Below are positions 36,389-44,910 of a stretch of 64,000 nucleotides of DNA, in pieces (within the stretch, counting starts at the first letter, position 1; every line of letters begins with the position of its first letter). Where the stretch lies: assembly GCF_004341515.1 (NCBI RefSeq), contig NZ_SLZF01000001.1, positions 992,001 to 1,056,000 of the forward strand, written 5' to 3'. The stretch comes from Allobosea sp. BK604 (GTDB lineage Bacteria; Pseudomonadota; Alphaproteobacteria; Rhizobiales; Beijerinckiaceae). Under the pieces are notes generated by a model, which made no database searches, had not been told where the DNA came from, and worked only from the letters and a program-made list of their open reading frames with translations. A program made the translations under genes and the position numbers.

Positions 36389-37615
36389 ATGTCGCTTCTG
36401 GCTCGTTTTGGGAAAGACAAGTCCGGCAATGTCGCCCTGATGTTCGGTCTGGCGATCATCCCGGTGCTGGGCCTCGCCGGAGCCGCAGTGGATTACGGCC
36501 GCGCCAGCTCGGCCCGCACCGCCTTGTCGAACGCGATCGATTCCGCCGCGCTGATGGCTGCCCGGGACGCACAGAAGCTGAGCGACGCCGATCTGCGCAG
36601 CCGCACGGAAAAATGGGTTCGTTCCACGCTCGAGAACAACGAGCGCGCCACGCTCGAAAACGTGACCGTCGACATCAACCGCACCAGCCGCACGGTGAGC
36701 ATCAGCGCCAAGGCCAATCTGCCGGCCAGCATGACGAAGATTATCGGCGAGGATACGCTCGAAGTTGCCAGCTCGACGCAATCGACCTGGGGCACGAACA
36801 CGATCGAGCTCGCACTGGTGCTCGACAATACCGGCTCGATGGCCTCGTCCGGCAAGATGGCCGCGCTGAAGCAGGCCTCGCTCGACCTGCTGAAGGTGAT
36901 GCAGCAAGCCTCGACGGAAACCGACCAGATCAGGGTTTCGATCGTCCCCTTCGCCACCGAGGTGCGGCTCGATGCGAAAACATATGGAGATGCGGACTGG
37001 CTGCGCTACGGCGTGAAGAAGCGGAACTCGAACCAGTCGGCCTCGAAGTCGAGCTGGCAGGGCTGCGTCATGGATCGGGACGATCCCTACGATTCCAGCG
37101 ACGCCGGAATCGTCCCGAAGGACAAGAGCACGCTCTACCCCGCCGTGATCTGCGAGCAGTCGACCCTGGCACGCATCCAGCCGCTGACGAGCAACTGGAC
37201 GGCCCTGACCAACACGATCAATTCCATGACCCCGGTCGGAAACACCAATGTCACGATCGGCGCCGCCTGGGGACTGGCCACGCTCACCCCCGGCACGCCC
37301 CTCACCGAAGCCGCTCCGGCGACGACGCCGCGCCTGACCAAGTACATGATCCTGTTGACCGACGGCGACAACACCGAGAATCGCTTCGGCGATAACCAGA
37401 ACGGCATCGACAACCGGACCAAGCTCGCGTGCCAGAGCGCCAAGACGGCTGGCGTGAACGTCTATACGGTCCGCGTCATCGAGGGGAACCGCAACCTGCT
37501 GCGCGGCTGCGCCAGCAAGACCGACATGTATTACGAGGTCAACAACGCCTCGCAGCTCGGACCGGTCTTCAAAAACATCGCCAACCAGATCAGCCAGGTT
37601 CGCCTGACGACGTGA
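36389..37615 (+). CDS. TadE/TadG-type pseudopilin-like protein with VWA domain
   Basis: 408 aa from ATG 36389 with AAGGAGGA at 36373-36380. The N-terminus is TadG-like: basic [30 protein letters not shown] is a Flp-type hydrophobic segment with the usual NxALxFxL start. A VWA domain follows with [15 protein letters not shown] and [11 protein letters not shown], keeping most of the MIDAS pattern (DxTxS). Such proteins are exported and assembled with Tad pili or act in surface attachment. No other tad gene is present, so it is an orphan. Possible sigma-54 promoter upstream. Confidence 0.85.
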   Translation: MSLLARFGKDKSGNVALMFGLAIIPVLGLAGAAVDYGRASSARTALSNAIDSAALMAARDAQKLSDADLRSRTEKWVRSTLENNERATLENVTVDINRTSRTVSISAKANLPASMTKIIGEDTLEVASSTQSTWGTNTIELALVLDNTGSMASSGKMAALKQASLDLLKVMQQASTETDQIRVSIVPFATEVRLDAKTYGDADWLRYGVKKRNSNQSASKSSWQGCVMDRDDPYDSSDAGIVPKDKSTLYPAVICEQSTLARIQPLTSNWTALTNTINSMTPVGNTNVTIGAAWGLATLTPGTPLTEAAPATTPRLTKYMILLTDGDNTENRFGDNQNGIDNRTKLACQSAKTAGVNVYTVRVIEGNRNLLRGCASKTDMYYEVNNASQLGPVFKNIANQISQVRLTT

Positions 37616-38042
37616 GCCCTTTGAGCGCGGCGCGCAGCCCCTCCGGAATCGGAACGGGCTTCTGCGCGGCGCGCTCGACATAGACATGGGTGAAGCGGCC
37701 CTGCGCCGCCGCCTGCTCGCCACCCTCGCGAAAAATGCCGATCCGGTAGGTCACCGAGCTGCGGCCGAGCTTCTCGACCGCGAGCCCGGCCTCCACCGTC
37801 TCCGGAAAAGCGACGCTCTCGAAATAGGTGCAGCTGGTCTCGACCACGAACCCGACAATCGCACTGCCGGCAATATCGAGATGCGCCTCCTCGACCAGCC
37901 AGGCGTTCACAGCCGTGTCGAACCAGGAATAATAGACGACATTGTTGACGTGCCCGAACACGTCATTGTCCATCCAGCGCGTCGGGATGGCGCGGAACAG
38001 CCTGAAGTCGCCGCGGCCGAGCCGCACCGGACGCTCGCTCAT
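37590..38042 (-). CDS. Acyl-CoA thioesterase (4HBT hotdog family)
   Basis: 150 aa hotdog-fold enzyme likely hydrolysing acyl-CoA. The 4HBT core TRWMDNDVFGHVNNVVYYSWFDTAVN carries the catalytic Asp and the HVNN turn. The C-terminal end overlaps the convergent Tad/VWA gene by 26 bp, and the start overlaps the methyltransferase-like gene by 4 bp (ATGA), implying coupling with it. Acyl-chain preference is unknown. Confidence 0.85.
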   Translation of the reverse strand: MSERPVRLGRGDFRLFRAIPTRWMDNDVFGHVNNVVYYSWFDTAVNAWLVEEAHLDIAGSAIVGFVVETSCTYFESVAFPETVEAGLAVEKLGRSSVTYRIGIFREGGEQAAAQGRFTHVYVERAAQKPVPIPEGLRAALKGLTSSGEPG

Positions 38043-38929
38043 CGTTCCCCCTGCTGCCCCGGCTTCTCGCCCGTGCCGATCTCCGGCACCCCCAGCGCAT
38101 CAGCCAACCTCGCCTTGGCCGAACCCGGACGCAGCGGTTTCTGCTGGCTCTCATGCGGCGCCCAGCCGGAGACCCAGACCATTTCGAAACTCGCCCGCAA
38201 CCGTCCGTCGGGATCGGCGAAGCGCTCGGCATAGATCGCCGCCGCGCGCAGCAGCGTCTCGCGCCTGAGGCCGGTCCTGCGCCGGTCGGCCAGCGCATTG
38301 GTCCAGCCCATCGCGCGCAGGTCGCGCAACAGCCCGAACATGTCGCGATAGCGCACCGTGACGAGCTCGCTATCGACGACAGGCAGTGCGAATCCGGCGC
38401 GCTGGAGAAGGCTGCCCATATCGCGCAGATCGGCGAAGGGCGCGACACGCGGGCTGACGCCGCCGGTGGTCTCGGCCTCGGCCGCGAGCAGCGCCTCACG
38501 CAATTCCTGCAGCGTCCGGCCACCGAGCAGGCAGCCGATGAACAGCCCGTCGGGCCTCAGCGCCCGCCTGATCTGGATCAGCGTGCCCGGCAGGTCATTG
38601 ACCGTGTGCAGCGCCAGCAGCGAGGCGGCCAGGTCGATCGACTCCGCGGCGAGCGGCAGATTCTCAAGATCGCCGACGAGATTGGCCGGCGCCAGCCCGG
38701 CTTCCGCCATCCGCCACAGGGTTTCGGCCTTGGCCCTCAGCGCCGCGTCCGCAACCGGCAACGCCGTGCCGAGATCGACCGCCCGCCCAAAACGCCTGAG
38801 CACGGCGGCGAGGCGCTCTTCGAGGTCCTCCGCAGCGCGGGCAAGCAGGAAATCCGGGTAGTCGCCGGCAACGGCCCGCGCGAGGCGGCGGCGGTAGAGG
38901 ACACGGTCGAAGACAAGCGGGGAAGACAT
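38039..38929 (-). CDS. NDUFAF5-like SAM-dependent methyltransferase-fold protein
   Basis: 296 aa. The segments FIGCLLGGRTLQELREALLAAEAE, GGVSPRVAPFADLRDMGSLLQRAGF and VRYRDMFGLLRDLRAMGWTNAL match mitochondrial complex I assembly factor NDUFAF5, an Arg hydroxylase with a methyltransferase fold. The opening VFDRVLYRRRLARAV is also typical. The SAM-binding motif I reads VDLGTALPVAD and lacks the usual GxG. A role in respiratory complex I maturation is inferred from that homology; an ordinary methyltransferase remains possible. It overlaps the thioesterase by 4 bp. Confidence 0.78.
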   Translation of the reverse strand: MSSPLVFDRVLYRRRLARAVAGDYPDFLLARAAEDLEERLAAVLRRFGRAVDLGTALPVADAALRAKAETLWRMAEAGLAPANLVGDLENLPLAAESIDLAASLLALHTVNDLPGTLIQIRRALRPDGLFIGCLLGGRTLQELREALLAAEAETTGGVSPRVAPFADLRDMGSLLQRAGFALPVVDSELVTVRYRDMFGLLRDLRAMGWTNALADRRRTGLRRETLLRAAAIYAERFADPDGRLRASFEMVWVSGWAPHESQQKPLRPGSAKARLADALGVPEIGTGEKPGQQGER

Positions 38930-38950
38930 GTTACTGCGCCCCCGCGCCCA

Positions 38951-40852
38951 TCACTCCATCCCCTCCAGCTCGATGATCAGCCCTTCGATCATGCCGAGCC
39001 CGATCTGCCAGAAGGCGGGATCGCGCGCATCGAGGCCGAAGGGCTTCAGCAGCTCGGAATGATGCTTGGTGCCGCCGGCCGAAAGCAGGGCGAAATAGCG
39101 CTCCTGAAAGCCCTCGGCCGAGTTCTGGTAGACGCCGTAGAGCGAATTCACCAGGCAATCGCCGAAGGCATAGGCGTAGACATAGAAGGGCGAATGGATG
39201 AAGTGCGGGATGTAGCACCAGAACGGCTCGTAGCCTGAGCCGAGCCTGATCGCCGGCCCGAGGCTCTCGGCCTGCACGCTCATCCACAGCTCGCACAGGT
39301 TCTCCGCCGTCAGCTCGCCCGCCTTGCGCGCCTCGTGCACCTTGCGCTCGAAGGAATAGAACGCGATCTGGCGCACGACCGTGTTGATCATGTCCTCGAC
39401 CTTGGCGGCCAGCATCGCCTTGCGCTGGCTGACGTCGGCGGTGCCGTCGAGCAGCTTGCGGAAGGTCAGCATCTCCCCGAAGACGCTCGCGGTCTCGGCC
39501 AGGGTCAGCGGCGTCGGCGCCATCAGCGCCCCGTTCGGCGCCGCCAGCACCTGATGCACGCCATGGCCGAGCTCATGGGCGAGCGTCATCACGTCACGCG
39601 GCTTGCCCTGGTAGTTCAGCAGCACATAGGGATGCGCGGACGGGACGGTCGGATGCGCGAATGCGCCCGGCGCCTTGCCCGGCCGCACCGGCGCATCGAT
39701 CCAGCCCTCGTCGAAGAAGCGCCTGGCGATCCCGGCCATTTCCGGCGCGAAGGCGCCATAGGCGCCGAGCACGGTATCACGCGCCTCGCTCCAGGGAATG
39801 GTGCGCTGCTCGACCTTCGGCAGCGGCGCGTTCCGATCCCAGTAGTCGAGCGCATCGCGCCCGAACCAGCGCGCCTTCAGCTTGTAATAGCGATGCGACA
39901 GGCGCGGATAGGCAGCGCGCACCGCCGAGACCAGCGCATCGACCACGTCGCGCTCGACCCGGTTCGCCAGATGACGCGAATCCGCGACATCCTCGAACTT
40001 GCGCCAGCGGTCGGAGATTTCCTTGTCCTTGGCCAGCGTGTTGGTGATCAGGCAGAAGGTGCGCAGATGCGCCCGAAAGACCTCGCTGAGCGACTCGGCC
40101 GCCGCCTTGCGCACAAGGCCGTCCGCATCCTGCAGCTTGTTGAGGGTGAGCTCGAGCGTCAGCTCCTCGCCCTCGGGCTTGAAGCGCAGTGAGGCGATGG
40201 TCTCGTCGAACAGCCGGTTCCAGGCAGCATGCCCGGTCACCGACTTCTCGTGGAACAGTTCCTCGATCCGGTCCTCGAGCTGATGCGGCTTGTCCTTGGC
40301 GAGGTCCTCGAGCCAAGGCTTCCAATGGGCGAGCGGCGGCCGCTCGGCGGCACGCGCCAGCACGGCCTCGTCGATCCGATTGAGCTCGAGCCCGAAGAAG
40401 AGCAACTCGGTCGAGGCCGCCGTCATCTTGTCCTGCGTATCGCCATAGAACTTGGCGCGCTGCGGATCGGTCGTGTCGCCGGAATAGACCAGGCCGGCAT
40501 AGGACATGATCCGGCCGATCAGATCCTCGAGCTTTTCATAGGCCATGACGGCCTCGGCAAGGACGGTGCTGGCATCCTCGCGTGCCGCGAGCGCCGCGAG
40601 CTTGCCACGATAGAGCGCCGCGAAACTCTGCGATTCGGCCTGAGCGCGTTCGAGATCGGCGGCGAATTCGGGCGAATTCATCGACGGATAGAGATGGCTG
40701 AGATCCCATTCCGGGAGCGGCCCCAGCGCCTTGGCGGCCCTTGCAGCAGCCCCGGAAGCGCTGTTCGCCAAGCTCTTAGCAGAGTTCCTGGCCAAGCTCC
40801 TGGCGAGACCCCTGGCGGTCGTCCCGTCTAACGCAAGCGTCATCGCTTCCAA
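38951..40852 (-). CDS. pepF: M3 family oligoendopeptidase F-type metallopeptidase
   Basis: Cytoplasmic zinc oligopeptidase, 633 aa. HELGHGVHQVLA is the HExxH zinc site, with a downstream Glu in AETASVFGEML as third ligand; PYVLLNYQGKPRDVMTLAHE and the C-terminal HFIHSPFYVYAYAFG are M3B hallmarks. The family core starts near LGPLPEWDLSHLYPS; the first ~40 residues are an extra Ala/Ser/Leu/Arg-rich segment with near-repeats (ARSLARNSAKSLANS). Start could be the ATG at 40852 or 40843. Confidence 0.88.
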   Translation of the reverse strand: MEAMTLALDGTTARGLARSLARNSAKSLANSASGAAARAAKALGPLPEWDLSHLYPSMNSPEFAADLERAQAESQSFAALYRGKLAALAAREDASTVLAEAVMAYEKLEDLIGRIMSYAGLVYSGDTTDPQRAKFYGDTQDKMTAASTELLFFGLELNRIDEAVLARAAERPPLAHWKPWLEDLAKDKPHQLEDRIEELFHEKSVTGHAAWNRLFDETIASLRFKPEGEELTLELTLNKLQDADGLVRKAAAESLSEVFRAHLRTFCLITNTLAKDKEISDRWRKFEDVADSRHLANRVERDVVDALVSAVRAAYPRLSHRYYKLKARWFGRDALDYWDRNAPLPKVEQRTIPWSEARDTVLGAYGAFAPEMAGIARRFFDEGWIDAPVRPGKAPGAFAHPTVPSAHPYVLLNYQGKPRDVMTLAHELGHGVHQVLAAPNGALMAPTPLTLAETASVFGEMLTFRKLLDGTADVSQRKAMLAAKVEDMINTVVRQIAFYSFERKVHEARKAGELTAENLCELWMSVQAESLGPAIRLGSGYEPFWCYIPHFIHSPFYVYAYAFGDCLVNSLYGVYQNSAEGFQERYFALLSAGGTKHHSELLKPFGLDARDPAFWQIGLGMIEGLIIELEGME

Positions 40853-40952
40853 ACCTCGCTGGCGAAACCGTTCGCCTCCTCATATGCGCGGACAAGGGCG
40901 CACGATCAATGTCGCGACGCGTGCGACTGACCTGCTTTCCTCTCTCTGCCAC

Positions 40953-40967
40953 TTAAGAGCCGCTTAA
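40953..40967 (+). promoter_or_regulatory. CtrA box (TTAA-N7-TTAA) upstream of the sigma-54 regulator
   Basis: TTAA-GAGCCGC-TTAA, followed by C, matches the full CtrA consensus TTAA-N7-TTAAC. It is 82 bp before the response-regulator start and 101 bp from the divergent peptidase start. Confidence 0.6.
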
Positions 40968-41048
40968 CCGTTCTGGATGACATTGCCCCGAAACGGAACA
41001 TCCGATTCTCGGCCCGCCCACCGGCTGGCCGCAGCGCTTCGAGGGTTC

Positions 41049-42542
41049 ATGACCGCCACCGTTCTCGTCGTCGATGACGATCCCGTCCAGCGCCGTCTGC
41101 TCGACGCCATGCTCAAGCGTTCCGGCTATGATGTCGTCGCTGTCGACAGCGGCAACGAGGCCCTGAACCTGCTCGGCCATGGCGATGGCGAGAAGTTCGA
41201 CGCCATGGTGCTCGATCTCGTCATGCCCGAGCTCGACGGCATGGGCGTGCTCGCCCTGCTGCGCGAGCGCGGCATCGAGATCCCGGTGATCGTGCAGACG
41301 GCCCACAGCTCGATCGAGACCGTGGTCAACGCCATGCGGGCCGGCGCCGTCGATTTCGTCGTCAAGCCGGTCGGCGCCGAGCGCCTGCAGATCTCGCTCA
41401 AGAACGCCCTGAAGCTCGGCGCTCTCGAACATGAGCTGCGCCATATCAAGCGGCGCGCCGCGGGCCAGCTCGGCTTCCGCGACCTCGCCACCAAGAGCCC
41501 GGACATGGGCCGGGTGATTCGGCTGGCCGAGCGTGCCGCCAAGTCCAACATTCCGATCCTGGTCGAAGGCGAATCCGGCGTCGGCAAGGAGGTGCTCGCC
41601 CGCGCCATCCAGGGCTCCAGCGACCGCAAGGGCAAGGCCTTCGTCACCGTGAATTGCGGCGCGATCCCGCACAACCTCGTCGAATCGATCCTGTTCGGCC
41701 ATGAAAAGGGCTCGTTCACCGGCGCGACCGAGCGCCATGTCGGCAAGTTCGTCGAGGCCAATGGCGGCACGCTCTTCCTCGACGAGGTCGGCGAGCTGCC
41801 GCTCGACGCGCAGGTCAAGCTGCTGCGTGCCATCCAGGAGGGCGAGGTCGATCCGGTCGGCGGCAAGAAATCGGTGCGGGTCGATATCCGCATCATCTCC
41901 GCCACCAACAAGAGCCTGCTGGAGCAGGTCAAGCGCGGCGAGTTCCGTGAGGACCTCTATTACCGCCTCAACGTCTTCCCGATCACCCTGCCGCCGCTCA
42001 GGCAGCGCCGAGAGGACATTCCCGATCTCGCCCGCGGCTTCCTCGCCCGCTTCGCCGCCGAGGAGGGCCGCAAGCTGCGCGGCATCTCGGCCGAGGCCCT
42101 GAACCTGATCAGCGGCTATGACTGGCCCGGCAATGTCCGCCAGCTCGAGAATGCGATGTTCCGCGCCGTCGTGCTCGCCGATGGCGACGAGCTCACCGTT
42201 GCCGAGTTCCCGCAGATCGCCGCGCAGATGGACGGGTACGACATCCGCATCCCGCCGGCGCCGGCCGCGGTGGCCCGAGCCGAGACCCGCGACGAGACGC
42301 CGCGCATCATCCAGGTGCCGGTGCGCGACCCCAACTCGCTCGAGCTCGTTGCCGGCTCCGATATGCGCAAACTCGACGAGCTGGAGCGCGAAATCATCAA
42401 ATTCGCGCTGACTCACTATCGCGGGCACATGTCCGAGGTCTCGCGCAAGCTCGGCATCGGCCGCTCGACCCTTTACCGAAAACTTAAGGATTACGGTCTG
42501 ATTGAAGGTGATGACGCCTCCGAGGGCTCGGACGCGGCATAG
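41049..42542 (+). CDS. Sigma-54-dependent response regulator (NtrC family)
   Basis: Activator of sigma-54 promoters, 497 aa from ATG 41049 (MTATVLVVDDDPVQRRLL; CGAGGG ahead). The receiver domain has the phosphoacceptor Asp in MVLDLVMPELDG and Lys in VVKPVG. The AAA+ domain has Walker A GESGVGKE, the sigma-54 loop GSFTGAT in place of GAFTGA, FLDEVGELP, and the arginine-finger region. The C-terminal Fis-type HTH ends MSEVSRKLGIGRSTLYRKLKDYG. No histidine kinase is adjacent, so it is an orphan. A full CtrA box precedes it. Confidence 0.92.
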   Translation: MTATVLVVDDDPVQRRLLDAMLKRSGYDVVAVDSGNEALNLLGHGDGEKFDAMVLDLVMPELDGMGVLALLRERGIEIPVIVQTAHSSIETVVNAMRAGAVDFVVKPVGAERLQISLKNALKLGALEHELRHIKRRAAGQLGFRDLATKSPDMGRVIRLAERAAKSNIPILVEGESGVGKEVLARAIQGSSDRKGKAFVTVNCGAIPHNLVESILFGHEKGSFTGATERHVGKFVEANGGTLFLDEVGELPLDAQVKLLRAIQEGEVDPVGGKKSVRVDIRIISATNKSLLEQVKRGEFREDLYYRLNVFPITLPPLRQRREDIPDLARGFLARFAAEEGRKLRGISAEALNLISGYDWPGNVRQLENAMFRAVVLADGDELTVAEFPQIAAQMDGYDIRIPPAPAAVARAETRDETPRIIQVPVRDPNSLELVAGSDMRKLDELEREIIKFALTHYRGHMSEVSRKLGIGRSTLYRKLKDYGLIEGDDASEGSDAA

Positions 42543-42648
42543 CCAGTCGGACGAATCATCCCCGCTGTTGCTCCGCCGCATCTTGTCGAAGCAGACCGAG
42601 TCACGCACCTATTGGGGCGGTACTCGGCGGATAACGGGAATACGGACC

Positions 42649-44655
42649 ATGCCTCGTCGCCATTGGGCGGGCTCAGCCTCTGCATCGGTCCTCGTCCTGT
42701 TTCTCGGTGCGGCCTCAGCCTTCGGGCAGCCTGCCGCCACGATCGACTCGACGCTTGGCGTCCCGCTGCCCGAGCAGCCCGAGCTTCGCATCCTGAAGGG
42801 CGACGCGCCGATCGAGCATCTCGACGTGCCGGCGCTGCCCGAGGTGACCGTGAAGGTCGAGCCCGAGCACGCCGACGAGCCCGCGATGGTGACCGGCACG
42901 GTCTCGCCGTCGGCCCGCCCGGAAGCCGCGGTTCCCGCGCTGGAAGCCCCCACGGCACCGGCAAGCACGCCCGGCGTCGACGACGGCCCGGTCGTCCTCG
43001 ACATTCCCGAAATCGAGCTGCCGCCATCCGACCCCGCTCTGGTACCGGCCGCCAAGCCCGAACCTGCGCCGCAGCCGGAAGCTCCGGTACCGCTGCGCGC
43101 CGCCCAGCCGCCGGAGACCGTGATCCCGCCGCCCGACCTGCCCAAAGTCGTGGTCGAGCTGCCGGTGCCAGGCCCGCTGGTGCCCGAGATCACCGAGCAC
43201 GCTGCCGCTGCCGTCGCCCTGCAGCGCCTGCCGGAGCGTGAGCGCGGCGAGATCCTCGCCGCCTACCAGGCCAACGGCAACAAGCCTTTCTGGATCGACG
43301 GCAAGGGCTGGAGCGAGACCGCCAAGCTGCTCGTCGCCCGGCTCGAGCGCTCGAGCGAGGACGGGCTGCGGCCGACCGACTATGCCCTCCCCGTCTTCGA
43401 GGCCAGCGACAAGGTCAGCCTCGCCGAGGCCGATATCCGCCTCTCGGCGCTGGCCGTTCTCTATGCCCGCGACGCGCGCGGCGGCCGCATCGATCCGCGC
43501 CGGCTCTCGAAGCTGATCACGCCGACGCTCTATCTGCCCACGGCCACCGAGGTTCTCTCCGAGCTGACGGCGGTCAAGGATCCGGGCGTGGCGCTCGCTG
43601 CCTACAACCCGCCGCACCAGGGCTATCTCAATCTCAAAGCCAAGCTCGCCGAGCTACGCAAGCACCAGGATGACACACCGATGGTGCGCATCCCGGCCGG
43701 CCCCGAGCTTAAGCTCGGCATGCGTGACGACCGCGTCCATCTCGTGCGCGCCCGGCTCGGTCTCGGCCCCTCGCAGGAGCCGGTCTTCGACCGCTCGACC
43801 TCGACGGCCGTCGCCGAGTTCCAGAAGCAGGCCGGGCTGCGCGCCAACGGCATCCTGAGCCCGCAGACCATCGCCGCGCTCGGCACGCCGGTCACCGCGC
43901 GCCAGCAGCAGGACATCATCGCCCAGATGGAGCGCTGGCGTTGGCTGCCGCCTGATCTCGGCGAGCGCCACATCATCGTCAACGTGCCGGAATACCAGGT
44001 CCGAGTCTTCGATCACGGCAAGATCGTGCATCAGGCCCGCGTCATCGTCGGCAAGCCCGACTCGGCGACGCCCATCTTCTCGCACAAGATGGACCATGTG
44101 ATCGTCAATCCGTCCTGGTTCGTGCCGCCCTCGATCCTGAAGAAGGAATTCCTGCCCGGCCTCGCCGCCGATCCGGAATATGCGGCCAAGCGCGGCTATG
44201 TCGTCACCCGCCGCGGCAACTCGATCTCGGTGCGCCAGCCGCCGGGCGAGCGCAACGCGCTCGGCTGGATCAAGTTCATGTTCCCGAACGAGCACGCGGT
44301 CTATCTGCACGACACGCCGAACCGCCGGCTCTTCGCCGCAGAGAAGCGCGCCTTCAGCCATGGCTGCGTCCGCGTCGACAATCCCTTCCTGCTCGCCGAC
44401 CAGGTGCTCGGGCCGCAATGGACGACGGAACGCCTGAAGCGCCTGATCGGCTCCGGCGAGCGCATGATCAAGCTACCGGCGCCGCTGCCGATCCACCTCG
44501 TCTACAACACGATCGTCGTCGACAACGATGGCCGCGTGACCAGTTTCGACGATCTCTATGGTTTCCACAGGCTGGTGCGGCAGGCGCTGGAACAGCGCGC
44601 CGACGCCAGCGCGGCGCCCGCCGCGAAGACCCGCGAAGCAGCGGCCCGGCGCTGA
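42649..44655 (+). CDS. L,D-transpeptidase with peptidoglycan-binding domain
   Basis: Periplasmic enzyme making 3-3 peptidoglycan cross-links or attaching proteins, 668 aa. Signal peptide (WAGSASASVLVLFLGAASAFGQ), then about 170 residues of Pro/Ala/Glu-rich spacer, a scaffold domain (about 190-340), a peptidoglycan-binding motif (DRSTSTAVAEFQKQAGLRANGILSPQT), and the YkuD catalytic domain with SHGCVRVDN, which holds the nucleophile Cys. This is the YcbB/LdtD type. It starts 107 bp after the regulator and precedes a DUF882 peptidase. ATG 42649 is chosen over the open frame in the preceding region. Confidence 0.9.
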   Translation: MPRRHWAGSASASVLVLFLGAASAFGQPAATIDSTLGVPLPEQPELRILKGDAPIEHLDVPALPEVTVKVEPEHADEPAMVTGTVSPSARPEAAVPALEAPTAPASTPGVDDGPVVLDIPEIELPPSDPALVPAAKPEPAPQPEAPVPLRAAQPPETVIPPPDLPKVVVELPVPGPLVPEITEHAAAAVALQRLPERERGEILAAYQANGNKPFWIDGKGWSETAKLLVARLERSSEDGLRPTDYALPVFEASDKVSLAEADIRLSALAVLYARDARGGRIDPRRLSKLITPTLYLPTATEVLSELTAVKDPGVALAAYNPPHQGYLNLKAKLAELRKHQDDTPMVRIPAGPELKLGMRDDRVHLVRARLGLGPSQEPVFDRSTSTAVAEFQKQAGLRANGILSPQTIAALGTPVTARQQQDIIAQMERWRWLPPDLGERHIIVNVPEYQVRVFDHGKIVHQARVIVGKPDSATPIFSHKMDHVIVNPSWFVPPSILKKEFLPGLAADPEYAAKRGYVVTRRGNSISVRQPPGERNALGWIKFMFPNEHAVYLHDTPNRRLFAAEKRAFSHGCVRVDNPFLLADQVLGPQWTTERLKRLIGSGERMIKLPAPLPIHLVYNTIVVDNDGRVTSFDDLYGFHRLVRQALEQRADASAAPAAKTREAAARR

Positions 44656-44821
44656 TTCCACGCATCCGATAGCAGCTCGCGGCGGCGCATTTCCGCCGCG
44701 ATTTGTGGTCCGGGCCGAGGCCTGACCCATGGCCCTTATTGCGGCATGGGCACCATTTTGCCACGATCCACCGCTAGCCAGCGCCTGTCGAGAAAATCGT
44801 GGCGTCACGGTTTTTCCGTTG

Positions 44822-44836
44822 CTAACGTGCTGTTAA
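44822..44836 (+). promoter_or_regulatory. CtrA-like box upstream of the DUF882 gene
   Basis: CTAA-CGTGCTG-TTAA followed by C has the CtrA spacing with one mismatch, 75 bp before the TTG start at 44911. It is the same one-mismatch form (CTAA-N7-TTAA) as the site at 12850-12864 read on the other strand. Confidence 0.45.
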
Positions 44837-44910
44837 CGCTTCTCAGCAACTGTTCGTTCACGTTTGTAGCGCCGCCTGCGTAGGGCGCATCGAGACGGGT
44901 CAGGCAGATT

